Positions 46,510 through 58,416 of a DNA stretch of 64,000 nt are shown here, piece after piece. Within the stretch, counting starts at the first letter, position 1; each line of letters begins with the position of its first letter. The translations under genes were made by a program, and so were the position numbers. A model generated the notes under the pieces. That model had not been told where the DNA came from. It ran no database searches and was given only the letters and a program-made list of their open reading frames with translations. This DNA comes from Asterias rubens (taxonomy: Eukaryota > Echinodermata > Asteroidea > Forcipulatida > Asteriidae), in NCBI RefSeq assembly GCF_902459465.1, contig NC_047066.1, forward strand, positions 6,112,377-6,176,376, in the 5' to 3' direction.

Positions 46510-47000
46510 CTATACTGTCTTTTTGGCGGCACACCATTTTGGCAAAATGGTAGAAAACCTCTACTGGGCCAACACTGGTTTTGTAGCTGCACCATAGAAA
46601 ATCTTTTCTGGGCCAATACTTTTTTTTTTAGCGCCACGCCATTTTGGCAAAAAGGTATAGACAACTTTTTCTGGGCCAATACTGGTTTCGAAAAGACAAA
46701 CACAAATATATTCAACAGCGCCCTCTATATATACCTCCTTTATTATTTTATTGGTTTTTTTTTAGCATTATTTTTTAATTTAATTTATTCATTGCTGCTG
46801 TTTTTTAGTTTTTTATATTTTGTGTTTTATCGTGGACAACTACACTTTATTAGAATGAACTTTTTTATTGCAAAGTAATTTCATCTAAGCCAATACTGGT
46901 TTCGAAGCGGCACACCATTTTGGCAAATAATGGTATAATTTGTTTTGTGTGCTAATACTGATTTGGTAACGGCCACCATCGGGCCGGCATTGAACCGACT
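46510..47000. repeat. tandem array with GGGCCAATACTGG core
   Basis: Units of roughly 65-80 bp repeat GGGCCAATACTGGTTTCG and GGCACACCATTTTGGCAAAA. Diverged copies continue to about 47000. Two overlapping frames of 144 and 87 aa here are repeat-driven. Confidence 0.75.
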
Positions 47001-47339
47001 TTGGTCATAATATGCAATTTTCAAGGCAGGGTGTCAAAGCTGTGGCACAAGATGGCTTAAGATTGTGGAAACAATTAAAAACTGACAAAATAATGTAATT
47101 TGTTTAGATTTTTGCTATAAAATACCCCCAAAATTGTTGATATTAATCAATCTTGATTGCAATAATGTAATAATTTGGAATAACTGATAATCAATATCAC
47201 AACCATGGGTACAAATTCACTCGGTGCTTATTATAATGCATGTTAGGCTGTATGCTGTTTGTATTGTGTGTTTTAATAGTAGTATAGTCACATGAATGTA
47301 TATGTGTTTGAGGGTGCAATTAGTAGAAGATTTAATTAA

Positions 47340-47830
47340 TTAAACGTATTAATTACCCACTGAACAATCTGGCCAGCGGGCCAATTATGGGCCAATAGTG
47401 GCAAACTGTGTTGGCCCAATACAGAAGTGCCAGCATTATCATGAACGTTATTGGGAATGTAAGCCTACTGGGTGAGTTATGGCAACTGTTACTGTGCAAA
47501 AAGTATTTTGGCCAACCTTCTGCCAGCTGTGGCATTATCTGGCCAGTACCTGGCCAATTCTGGGCCAAATAGTGCCATGCTATAATGGCCCAAAACAGAA
47601 GTGCCAGCATCGGCGCGAACGTTATGTGGCCTGTGCAAAGAGTATTGGGCCAGCCTTCTGCCAGCAGTGGGCCACATCTGGCCAGATAACGAGCTGATTC
47701 TGGGTCAATAGTGACATGACTGTAAATGGCCCAATAAAGAATTGTGCCAGCATCGACATGAACGTTATTGGGCCTGTACATGGTGAGTTATAGGCAACTG
47801 TACTGGGCCGATTAACTGCCAATGTTTCAA
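47340..47830. repeat. diverged tandem array dense in TGGCC/GGCCA motifs
   Basis: Blocks with TGGCCCAA, AGAA.TGCCAGCAT and GAACGTTAT recur near 47411, 47584 and 47727. Paired TGGC/GCCA half-sites are very frequent (for example TTGGCCAACC, CTGGCCAGTACCTGGCCAA). Confidence 0.75.
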
Positions 47831-47969
47831 ATGTAAATGCCACTATAGAGCCAATACAGATGTTTGCTGGGAGACTCCTTGGGCATTGGAGATTAGCCTT
47901 GGGTAATTTTGATCCCATGTTGACGAAGTGGGGCCATAACTCAAGACCTACACAACCGATTTTCATTTT

Positions 47970-49203
47970 TTTCCCCCAGTTATATGGACTCTTTATTAAA
48001 AATTTCCAGTTCGATCAACTGTAACACAATTTACAAAAACAATATTATCAATATTCTTGTTAATTATGATTTTGAAAAGTATATAACTAGTAGGGGCCTA
48101 ACGTTCAGAATGATCAGAACCAATTAGAAAATCTGGAATCAATGATAAGTCCTTCATATTTAGATCATCACGTTTTTGTATAACTAACCAAACCAATTTC
48201 CGCACAAAAAAATTCCGCAGTTCTAAATCACGCGGGAAAAGTATCCATAATAGATTCGTTGCGTATGAAGTGTACATAGTGCCGCGTGCACGAAAAAATG
48301 GCATCCATCATGCACTGACCGTTATCTGTCCCATTCAAGACAACAACGACCATAGACTCAAACAAATCCCCACCCCGAAATGAAATGAATGCAAACCTAC
48401 AATGAAAAGCAAATAAAAACGTACTGGGACAAACTTTTTGCCAAATGCAAAAAAAAAAAAAAAACAGTACTTGGTGCCGAGTGGAGTCACGACCCTTCAT
48501 TTTGTTAATACAGTGATAATAAGACAGTTTATGGACTTTGAGAGCAAAGACCTTTTTCTAGCTGAAATGCAGACAAACTGTCTCGTCACCACACCCGGGT
48601 TAAAATGTATGGCTCACTTCGCGGATCGAGTCATGTAGACCCATGGAATTTGGCCCAAATTGGACTTTGAGCGGTTTCACCCCAAACAAATCGAATGAAT
48701 AGTGAAGCTCTTGTGATTTTGTGCTTCTCCGTCGTCACCTTTAAACCCAGCAATAAATGTGTTTATCGGTCCTTTCTCTGCGTTTACAACAATATTATTA
48801 GCTATAGCCAAGTAGTAGAGGCCTATTGTTTCAGGTTTGTTGTCGTAAAAATGCCCAACATTTATTTAAAATTATATGCAAGCTCTTGATTCACGCCAAT
48901 TTAATAGGACTATAGTCCTAGTGTACAAAAACAATCACTTCATGCACGGTCCATCCATGCGTCAGATAATGGACATGAATTCTAATCATGGCACCAATGT
49001 GAGTCCCGACAAAATTTTAATTTTCGAACTGCAAATGGCAGCCGAGCATTCATTTTGCAGCAGCTGTTCAACATTAAAGTAAAAATAAAATAAAATGTCC
49101 TCTTACATGAGCAGGGGTGGGAGGGCACATCTGTGTTTAATGGTTTGTTTTACCGTTTGCGTTTCCCTTCACGGCCTCTGCTCGTAACATTGCATTTTCA
49201 AAA
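47970..49203. other. no gene recognised
   Basis: AT-rich DNA with an A run at 48449-48464. Frames on both strands are short and lack recognisable domains. Confidence 0.4.
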
Positions 49204-49910
49204 GAATTAAGAATAAAATAAAAGGTTGAATGACAAATTCAATATGGCGGCCTGCAATAATTATGAACACTTGTTTTTAATATCACTCGATCCATGTGTT
49301 GCTTTTAGCTCGTTGTACTCCTGGCACTGCTATCTTATTCCTCAATGTTATAACTAAACAACAACACGGTGGGGACCCATCCGTTTTATGCTGAGAGTGA
49401 CAACCACTCATAAAACATAGCGTCCCTACGGAAACTCACACATCACTGTACCGTACAAATAATTGTGGAATAAACAAAATCTAAAAGATTATAATTTTAT
49501 ATCACTGATACCTTGTCTCAACCCACTTCATGAACAACAGAATTAAGAATAAAATAAAAGGTTGAAATGATAAATTCAATATGGCGGCCTGCAATATGAA
49601 CACTTGTTTTTAATATCACTCGATCCAAATGGTACATTTGTTGCTGTTAGCTCGTTGTACTCGCATGCACTGCTAAAACTATACAACAAAACGGTGGCGA
49701 CCCGTTCAAAATTAATATTATATTTTTTAACGGAAGGAACACAAAGCCTTCCATGCCACCATCCGTTTTATGCTGAGTGACATAGCGTCCCTACGGAAAT
49801 TCACACATCACTGTACCGTACAAATAGTTGTGGAATGAAAGAAAATGTCTAAAAGGTTATAATTTCAATCAATGATACCTTATACTCAGACTTCCTCCAA
49901 AAAACAAACA
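49204..49910. repeat. direct duplication of about 336 bp
   Basis: Two copies (49204-49530 and 49540-49910) share TTCAATATGGCGGCCTGCAA, TATCACTCGATCCA, TAGCTCGTTGTACTC and CACATCACTGTACCGTACAA in order, with small indels. No gene is visible in either. Confidence 0.85.
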
Positions 49911-50629
49911 CAACTCTTTTTCATGAGGTTTTGTGACTAAATGCCACAGCCATACCTTGTCTCAACCCACTCGAATAAAATAATAATTAATGTAGAAACT
50001 TGAGCGCAGAAAATGTTGAAGATAATATTATACCGATTACTAGGCCCTAATGTTAAAAAATAACCCCAAGGAAAACAGCTAGGTAAATTTTAAATGGTTG
50101 GGGTTGAACAAATACACACATTGTTTAAAAAGAAAACTTGGCTATTTGTAAAACCTTATTTTTGTATCATCCGTCCTCTATTGAAAAACAAGTATACAAA
50201 TTAAGATGAAATAAATCGCCAAGTTTGCGAAGCGGGTTCAATTGGTCTTACTTTCATACATTTGCGTTGACCATTATTCCAGGCCAATACAGCACGTTGC
50301 CATACAATTATTGTAATCGATATACTTAAAATACATGTGGAAATCATTGACAAGCGAATAAACATAATTAAAGCACCGTACCATCTTATTATTGTATGCA
50401 GTTGTTGGGTCGTCACTAGGCAACCGTTTGAGTCAATAAGTATAACCTATATCATACTGAGTAATGGTATGTGTATATATACTCACATACAAACTCACAT
50501 CAAAATTGCTTAATGTAATGGGGCAGTTGTAATAGTCTTGGGAATCGAACACTATTATTGGTCACCGTGGAGAAACAGGTCGAATAGAATACACACACTA
50601 CACTAATACAGCTTCATTTGGCGCTCCAT

Positions 50630-50940
50630 GTGGACTTGTGCACTAATGGAAATTTATACTCAAACTATATTTGTTAGCATAAAACCTACTTGGTAACGAA
50701 CAATGGAGACCTGTTGATAGAAGGGCATTTCTCACTCAAATAATAAAATACTTCAGCTGATATGCAACTATAATAAAATACTTCAGCTGATATGCAACTG
50801 CAAGCACACCAAGTAAAAATTGTGCAACAAGGGTGTTTTTTCTTTTATTATTGACCACTTGACTCCAAATTTTCACAAAATGTGTTATGTAATGCAGTTG
50901 GGAACATCAAGTGAGAATACCAAGTGTCCGGTGCCTTTAG
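50630..50940. mobile_element. degraded family-1 MITE
   Basis: Recognisable pieces are AGCATAAAACCTACTTGGTAA, GTTGATAG and the closing GAATACCAAGTGTCCGGTGCC, plus a local duplication of ATAATAAAATACTTCAGCTG at 50725-50775. Confidence 0.55.
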
Positions 50941-51222
50941 GCAAACCAATTCTACTAACAGAAGAAAATTAGCCCCCCCCCCCAACACATTCATAGAAAA
51001 TACTTTGCCCTGCTCAGAAACAATTCCTTCATAGCAAAAGAATCTATAACCGAGAAGTATTTTAAAGCATGAAGTGAATACGTATGTTGGTGCATGGGTC
51101 GACCGAATTTAGAGAAAGAACAAAAACATGAGACCCATAAGAACTGACTCCGCGCTGGTGCAGAACAATCCTATAAGCTAAAGTAATAGTCCCATACAAT
51201 TTTCTATACCTTCCACTCAGCC

Positions 51223-51604
51223 GTCGATTTCACAAAGAGTTAGGACTCGTCTTATCTCGAGTTAGGACGAGTAACTCGTCCTAACTTATAGCATGCAGAC
51301 CTTAAGATTAATCCTAAGTTAAGACGAGTTACTCGTCCTAACTCGAGATAAGACGAGTCCCAACTCTTTGTGAAATCGACGGCAGTTTCTACAATAACAC
51401 AGGCCACAAGTTTCTTTGCATTTTTGTCCGTTTCTGTGGGTGACGAGTTGGTTTCCCTGTACCACAGATATCATATTCAACTTTGATTTATCCCTTTTCG
51501 TAAACATTTGTGGAAAATGTGGTGAAATCGACGGCAGGGTTGGGACTCGTCCTGAATCATAAGATTAACCCTAAGTTAGGAAGAGTTTTGTGAAATCGAC
51601 GGCA
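51223..51604. mobile_element. palindromic MITE (51223-51384) and a smaller relative (51522-51604)
   Basis: The first is an almost perfect 160-bp palindrome with arms GCCGTCGATTTCACAAAGAG, CGTCTTATCTCGAGTTAGGA and complements. The second has the same GTGAAATCGACGGCA ends around a shortened core. A third relative interrupts the element at 11192. Confidence 0.85.
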
Positions 51605-51605
51605 T

Positions 51606-51790
51606 GCAGGTATACTAGTTAAAAAGCAGGACAATTCTTTTCAGAACTATAGTGTAAAGTCTCCCGAACAATCCGATAAATCTTCTCTGCGGTATAGTAG
51701 AATATAGAAAGACAGTTCTCTAAAGAACAAACTCAGTCTACCTTGCAAGCAGATACACACTCGGTGTTACCGCAAAAAATATTGATACTT
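51606..51790. repeat. hairpin-rich dispersed repeat, copy 3
   Basis: It contains AAAAGCAGGACAATTCTTTT, TCTCTGCGGTATAGTAGAAT and GATACACACTCGGTGTTACC. An upstream piece (CAATCCTATAAGCTAAAGTA, about 51170) was split off by the palindrome at 51223. Confidence 0.6.
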
Positions 51791-52004
51791 CACAATGCAA
51801 TGCTTCAAATCATATTATTATTATTATAGGAGAAGAAGAAGAAAAGGTTCGTCGAACTTTCTACATTGTAATGGAGCCACTCGATCTCCATGACTACCAT
51901 AGAGAAATGAAATAATACCTTATATACCTCCATGACGGTGCATAACTCTTTCCAAACATAGTAAATTATTCGATGTGCACGCGATGTACATCCAAGGACA
52001 TACT

Positions 52005-52805
52005 AAGTGGATCGTTACCCTCCCTTGTCACACGGGACAACTTCTACATACAGGAACTTTTGGAGGCCTTTTTGGAGAACTTTTTGAGGCAACCAAAAAT
52101 GTACAGCTAACATGGCAACTTTGGTAGCACATGTGTAGTTTTTCAAACAATGTCTCATACGTTTCCAAATATTAATACCTATGTGAACATTCAAATGTGA
52201 ATGCATTCTCTTTGTGGAGTTGGTATAGGAGAACTGTTTGTCCTAAATAGCCTCGTGTGACATGGGTCTAAAAGGGCGCAACTTTTACAGGCAACGTATA
52301 TATAATAACAAATAGGTGCAACCAATTGCAGTGCATGCTGCAGGACAACTTTGGTAGCCCGTTGGTCAATTTTCAAACAATGTATATACGTCTCCCAAGA
52401 TTAATATGTGAGCATTCAAAATGTGAATGCAGTTTTTGGGGGAGTTGGCATGGAACTCAAGTTTGTATATACTCAGCGCCTTGAGTACCTCGTTTGGTAG
52501 ATACGTGCGCTATATAAGACTTCGATATTATTATTATTATTAACTAATTGCCCTAAATTGCCTCACGTGACGCGGGCCTATAAGGGCTTTGTCACACGAG
52601 ACAACTTTTTACAGGAAATTTTGAGGCAACCAACTGCAGTGCATGCTACAGGACAACTTTGGTAGCCCATGGGTAAATTTTCAAACAATGTCTAATACGT
52701 TTCCCGAGATTAATATGTGAACATTCATATGTGAATGCTTTTTCTTCGTGGAGATTGCCTGGAACCGGTTGCCTTTTTGCCCCGTGTGACATGGCCCAAA
52801 GGAGG
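52005..52805. mobile_element. three tandem copies of a 250-bp TGTCACACG element
   Basis: Each copy has TGTCACACG-type ends (for example TTGTCACACGGGACAAC and CCGTGTGACATGGCCC) and a shared interior GACAACTTTGGTAGC, TTTTCAAACAATGT and GTGAATGC. The middle copy is broken by a SINE-like 3' tail (52470-52545, GCGCTATATAAGACTTCGAT followed by ATT repeats). Confidence 0.78.
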
Positions 52806-53269
52806 TAGAGGTTTCAAAATCGAAGCAGACAGTGCCACAATGTGCGTATACAATGTGTGGTCACCCTACGGCACTGTGTGAATCCAGCAAATAATTTCAG
52901 CATGCAATTTAAAATACCTCGACAAATTGTATTGGTACAGCCAGTATAAATGCAATATCATGGTTTCAGTCTCACGAGGAAGGAAATAGACCTCCGTGGT
53001 TTCACCAAAGGTCTTCACAATCACGAGGGCTCCATTTTTTTTCTTCTCCAGTACGGTTTTATCAATGGAGCAAGGGTTTTATCCAACCTCGTAACCTTGG
53101 ACAGGTCGTACCGTATAATACCTCTCGTCATTGGCTCACCAAAAGTGACTATACTTTGCATGCAAGTTTGTCTACAGACATTCGAGGGCGTTTATATAGG
53201 TGCTTGTCGGGCGTTTACTATTATAGTATTTGAAAATGGTTAGAGTGAATTTGTTTTAATCTGTCCCTT

Positions 53270-53427
53270 AACAAACTACGTTAGTACCTATCAGAGGGTC
53301 CGTTTCTCACAATGATTTATACTCATCATCATCAACAACACTCTATTGCTCGTTACCAAAGGTTTTTATGCTAACAATTATTTTAAGTAAACACCAATTA
53401 TAGTGTCCAGTGCCTTATTGACGCATA
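53270..53427. mobile_element. family-1 MITE, right half
   Basis: It carries GAGGGTCCGTTTCTCACAAT, ATGCTAACAATTATTTTAAG and AGTGTCCAGTGCCTTA; the left half is absent. Confidence 0.65.
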
Positions 53428-54559
53428 TCCAACACACACATTTTTACATGGTCACCCTAAACTGCATATACAGTTAGATTTTTTAAAACGAACTGAGAGT
53501 GTAGCTCGTTGACTCGGTGTGTCTTTTGACAGCGCACTTGCGTAATTTATCACAGAGAATAGATAAACTGCCGAACTAATTCAAATATCCAATTAAAGCC
53601 ATACTTCCTGGAGTTCGATCGAGCAAGGCATTCAGGGAAACAGCGAAAAAATGGCGCGGCGAGATCGTACACCCCTGGGAACAAGGTTGGATTTAACCTT
53701 TTTTACCTCCATATGTTTGTTGAAAGTTTGTTCACCTTAACATTTGATGTACACACTGGGTGCAAAGAGCAACGTAATGACAAACTTTGTGTTGGGCTTA
53801 TTCAAACAGCGATTGGTAAAATAAATACACACATAAGGTATACAGTGTATTGTTCAAAAGAATAATGGGCACATTCCATTTCACGTCCAAGGTATTAATC
53901 ATTTGCCCAGCCCTTGCCAATGCCTTTGGGCCCAAAAAACGTTCGCAGGTTTGTTATTCCATGTGTTAACAATGGTTGTTTTGGTCACACAAAACATGAA
54001 AACTGTATTGTATGCGACTATTGTCAGCTCTACAAGTCATGTAAAATACCTTTAGATTTGTGTATCAATCAAGCCAGTTTCCTTAAAAATCTACTCCGTT
54101 GCAAATAGATACACACATGGTGTTTCCGCATATATTGATACATCACCATGCCTCAAATCATAATCAAGCCATACCAAAAAAAAAAACATTTTCGCAGCCA
54201 CACAAAGGACCTTACCTTGGTGAATTTATCTATCTATTCACCCACACCCATACAAATTTTTTGTACAACCACAGCACAGTAAGATACAGCTTCTTCTATA
54301 TGGATACAGTAAATGCGTCGGTGTTCAAAATCAGCACCCATCAAAAGGCCCTATTCCGAACACATTGAAAAGTCAAGGCTAAACTTGATTGTTTTATATG
54401 ATAAACATCCCTAGGGGATACGGATTCGACTTGAGCCCTTGTTACTTGCGAGCTATGCAGAAGGGGTCCCTTGTTTTATTTTAGCCCGATTTGTAAAATA
54501 ATTTTACAAATTGCACTTCGTGTGACAAGACAACTTAAAAGTGAAATCTTCTCAAACAT

Positions 54560-54720
54560 TGTTAAGGCACGCGGGACACCTTTAATTTTAAAAGGTCAGT
54601 ATTCTCACTTGGTGTATCCATGGAGGTAGGATTGTGTATCCCGACATGATGCATAAAATATTCAGATTTGTGATTTTTTTTTACTCAAATTGGTCATCGA
54701 AGTTGGGAGCATACTAACAG
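54560..54720. mobile_element. family-1 MITE, left fragment
   Basis: It contains GGGACACCTTTAA, CAGTATTCTCACTTGGTGTA and CATCGAAGTTGGGAG from the left half; the remainder is lost. Confidence 0.5.
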
Positions 54721-55229
54721 GCTGTCACGGGCCATAGACGTATTGCTGAACTCGTCAGTGCACAGCACGGCCGTATAGTAATATTGGTTCGGCAAACGAA
54801 ATGCCGCCATGTTTTTTTGTCATGATTCTTGGCGCCAGAACTGCTGATTATCAAACAAAAGGGGGGCTTGGCTAATTATCTCAAAGTGACTCACTTTGAA
54901 TGCACTGGGAGAACAAAAACAAAAACAAACCAGAACACAGCCATGACCTTTTCGTAATTATTAGCTAATTAATATATTAATCAACAGAGTTCTGACGTGC
55001 ACACAATAGCCATAGGGCGAGGACTCTACTACATCGCAAGGGACGACAAATTGATAATCGCCTTTGGACCTTCGACTTACGAGTTAAAAAAATGCTTTAT
55101 ATAGAATTGCATGTAATCCAGACACATGCATCAAAGATCTAATATCTGACAAACAGGGAGACAGCAGTCCCCAAGTGTTGAAGGGGAATGTAAAATTTCC
55201 AACACAACGTAATTAATTTCTATACAGAA

Positions 55230-55926
55230 CACTTAAAGACAGTGGACACTATTGGTAATTACTCGAAATAATTATTAGCATAAAACCTTGGTAACTCGTA
55301 ATGGGGAGCTGTCTCTGAAGTAACGTAGTTTTTGAGAAAGAAGTAATTTACCACGAATTTGATTTCGATACCTCAGAATTATATTTCAACGTCTCAAAAT
55401 CAAGCATTTTGAAAACACACAGGTTCGTGTGACAATGGTGTTTTTTCTCGCAACTTCGACCACCAATTGAGCTCAAAATGTTCACAGGTTTGTTATTTTA
55501 TGCATATGTTGTGATAGAAAAACTGTTTTTTGACAATTACATAGTGTCCAGTTTCTTTAAAGGAACACGTTGCCTTGGATCGGTCGAGTTGGTCTTTGAA
55601 AAGCGTTCTGTAACCGTTTGTTGTAAAATGTATATGGTTAGAAAGATATCGTAAAAGTAGAATACAATGATCTACACAAACATGCCTTGAAATTGCGTGG
55701 TTTTCTTTTTACCCTGTCGACTAACACGGTCGGCCGATTATGTGAGTCAAAATTTTGACTCCCATAAATGGCCAACCGTGATAGTTCGCGACGTAAAAGG
55801 AAAACCGTGCAATTTCGAGTGATACTTGTGTGTGGATCTTTCTAACCATATGCTTTTCATAACAAACGGTTTCAAACGCTTTTAATAGACCAACTCGTCC
55901 GATCCAAGGCAACGTGTTCCTTTAAT
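55230..55926. mobile_element. family-1 MITE joined directly to a family-2 MITE
   Basis: A full family-1 copy (55230-55560, ends AAGACAGTGGACACTATTGG and AGTGTCCAGTTTCTTTAA) is followed without a gap by a full family-2 copy (55559-55926, ends AAAGGAACACGTTGCCTTGG and its complement). The shared CTTTAAAGG junction suggests that both families insert at similar sites. Confidence 0.8.
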
Positions 55927-57502
55927 AAGAGGACAACAATAACACAGGCCACAAGTTTCTTTGCAGTTTTGTCCGTTTCTGTGGGTAACGAGTTGGTTTC
56001 CCTGTACCACAGATAGCATCTAATTTACTCAAAATTATTTATCCCTTTTCGTAAACATTTGTGGAAAATGTGGTTGCAGGGTAGTCCTATATACCTGTAT
56101 AGGGAACGCTTATGACTGGTTTATAATTCGATTGGAATCAAAGTCCAGTCAATGATAGTGCCGCGCCCGCAGATCCATCACTTGCGTTTGTTGGCCTATA
56201 CTTGTTGCCATAGTGGCAATAAACACTGACAGCCCTTTTTTCAGTTCGTGATATTGTTTACAAAGGGATGAAAGTTTGTTCACCTCCGTCATGCTGCAGC
56301 AATATGTTTGGAGAGCGAATATTTATGAGAACCAAAGTACACGTTACGACCGCATTGGCAGCTGTGGCTGTTGCTATGTATATACCTCATTCACCTGATT
56401 TCATTACCACTATAAACCTATTAGACCATACAGCTATTATTTTTGTGCCATTTTGTGATCCAATGCCCCCCCCCCCAACCGCTCCCCTCCCCTTAGAGCG
56501 CCTGAAGCGATCCACTATTAAAAGAGGTGTTCTGACGCATTATTTTATTTTTGCCCTGCAATTTCAATCTCAAAATGGCGCCGCAGCCAAACCCTGTGGA
56601 CATGCAATTTAAATGCAATTTGTAATCTCAAAATGGCTAGCGAAGCAGCCAAAGCCAGTGGCGGTGTATGGCGTTGATGCAAGCGGTGATCTAGCCACGA
56701 GCCGATAATGGACATTAAAAACGGCGGTTTTATAGACATTTCTTTTGAAACTTCACATCCAAAGTTTTTGCCCACCGAGGTTGGGAAGATGGAAACAGAT
56801 ATTACAAAGCTTCAAACAATGCTACACAAAATATATTCAAAAATAGAATTGACTTGTTGGAAACAAAGCAACCAATCACGGGAGATATTTTATTGAGTTG
56901 AAAGTTTGCAGAAAACATTGAGTTTTGTTAAAGCATTCTGTTAACAACACGATTGAGTGTTTTGCTAACATTAATGTCGTCCATGCCAACAAGCGCGGTT
57001 TGTTTATGAACAATAGAAAGGTATTTACCCTTTTGTATAAAAAATATGGCACCAAGGTATATTTTCCCAGATCCCGTTCGGTATGCTGGCTTAAAAGTAC
57101 TAAATACAAAATTGTCACACCACACACTAAAAGCTGTCTGGTTTGTATTCGTGCATAAGGCACAATGCAGATTAATACCATTTTTTAAGACAATAAATTA
57201 AATGCATCTAAAATTCGGCCAGACAGATCTATAATATTTTAAACAATCCAGAAAATCAAACAATCCCGTCCGTGTATTTACAGTTAGAAAGGAAGCTTAC
57301 AAAACATTCCAAGAACAATTCTTCATAGACCAGAGAAACTACAAGATGTTTCACTTTTCTCAGAATTGTGTGAATATTGGTTTCAAGTGTTTCGGTTTTC
57401 GTAACTATAATCACTTCATAGGTACTGTTTTGTAATAAACAACTAAAAACAGTGACTCCCTACACCAATAGGGTTCAATGCATACATTTCTTGAAGAGTC
57501 CA
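55927..57502. other. no gene recognised
   Basis: A copy of GTTTCTGTGGGTAACGAGTTGG-like sequence (55975) matches 51430, so part of this stretch is a dispersed repeat. An 11-base C run lies at 56466. Short overlapping frames near 56900-57180 lack support. Confidence 0.4.
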
Positions 57503-57645
57503 TGGCCCAATTTCATAGAGCTGTTTAACTAAGCACAACAAAAGAAATGCTTAACAGACTACCATGTTATGATACCATTTTGTGACTGGTATTCTGATCA
57601 TTTCTGCTTAGCAGAGAGTTGTTGCAATAAGCAGGTTTATGACAT
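57503..57645. mobile_element. family-3 MITE
   Basis: Left end GGCCCAATTTCATAGAGC, interior TGTGACTGGTATTCTGATCA, right arm AAGCAGGTTTATGACATTGG. Confidence 0.68.
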
Positions 57646-58145
57646 TGGTCATCATGTAAGCACCAAGATCCTTCCACTGAAAATTTGTATTGGCAACTGT
57701 TTCAAACCCTGCACTTTACATTGTAATGTTGAACTGGGAAAAAAAATACATACACAAACAATAAACCGCTATGGACAATACTTCTGTAGTTTCAACATTA
57801 CAATTTTGGCAATTCCAAAGCAATAATTATTATTCATCCATTCATTTCTAAATAAAAACATATTGGTTTTATGTTATTGCAGTATACATCACGTCGGCGG
57901 GATTTGTAAAGGCTTGTGTACAAACTATAATATGGCTATTTGGCACAAATTTAGCATAGAAATGTCTTAAAGATGCTAGGTCAGATTTTTGGGCCCCAAA
58001 CAGTAAAAAATAGATTTTTTTGAGTGAATGGTATTTCAAAAGGTATCACCCGCTCTAACGAAAAAAAGTTTATCTTTTACTTTTTGGTCAGGAACCATGA
58101 TAAATATTTAAAACGTTTCTTAGGACACAATACTAAAATAATGGC

Positions 58146-58256
58146 AAACTCATCGTATCCTGCCACCACTGTTTCACTTCTCATTTGAGTAAATTTAGAC
58201 ACTATATTTAATTTTATTTCCCAACAACTGAAAAAAAGGTGGCAGGATACGGTAAC
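58146..58256. mobile_element. copy of the GGCGCCACC-type MITE downstream of ELOVL6
   Basis: Inverted arms CGTATCCTGCCACC and GGTGGCAGGATACGG surround the TAGACACTATATTTAAT-like core shared with the copies in DDX55. It lies about 160 bp past the ELOVL6 stop codon and carries an AATAAA (minus strand, 58213-58218) that could serve as its poly(A) signal. Confidence 0.7.
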
Positions 58257-58416
58257 TTCTCAGAAATAATTTCCGAGCTGTACAACTTTGTGACAAAAAT
58301 ATTGTTCAATACCGTCAACCATGGACCAGCAAAACCACATGCATTTCTGTGCATATTCCAATTTTTGAGTCTGAACTGTAAAGGTAAAAGAAACAAAAGT
58401 ACATTGAAAGATTCAC

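Larger units (their letters stand above)
52806..55229. other. gene-free stretch with transposon fragments
   Basis: Apart from the family-1 pieces at 53270 and 54560 and a hairpin-rich repeat piece at 54090, nothing recognisable was found. A 97-aa frame at 52950-53243 has no visible domain or splice context. Confidence 0.4.

Noticed and set aside
46444-46878. 144-aa open frame on the plus strand
   Set aside because: It spans the GGGCCAATACTGG tandem array and T-rich DNA; no domain, no codon signal, no splice context.
47353-47781. 142-aa open frame on the minus strand, with overlapping frames
   Set aside because: It is formed by the tandem TGGCC array; several frames are open together, as expected of a low-stop repeat.
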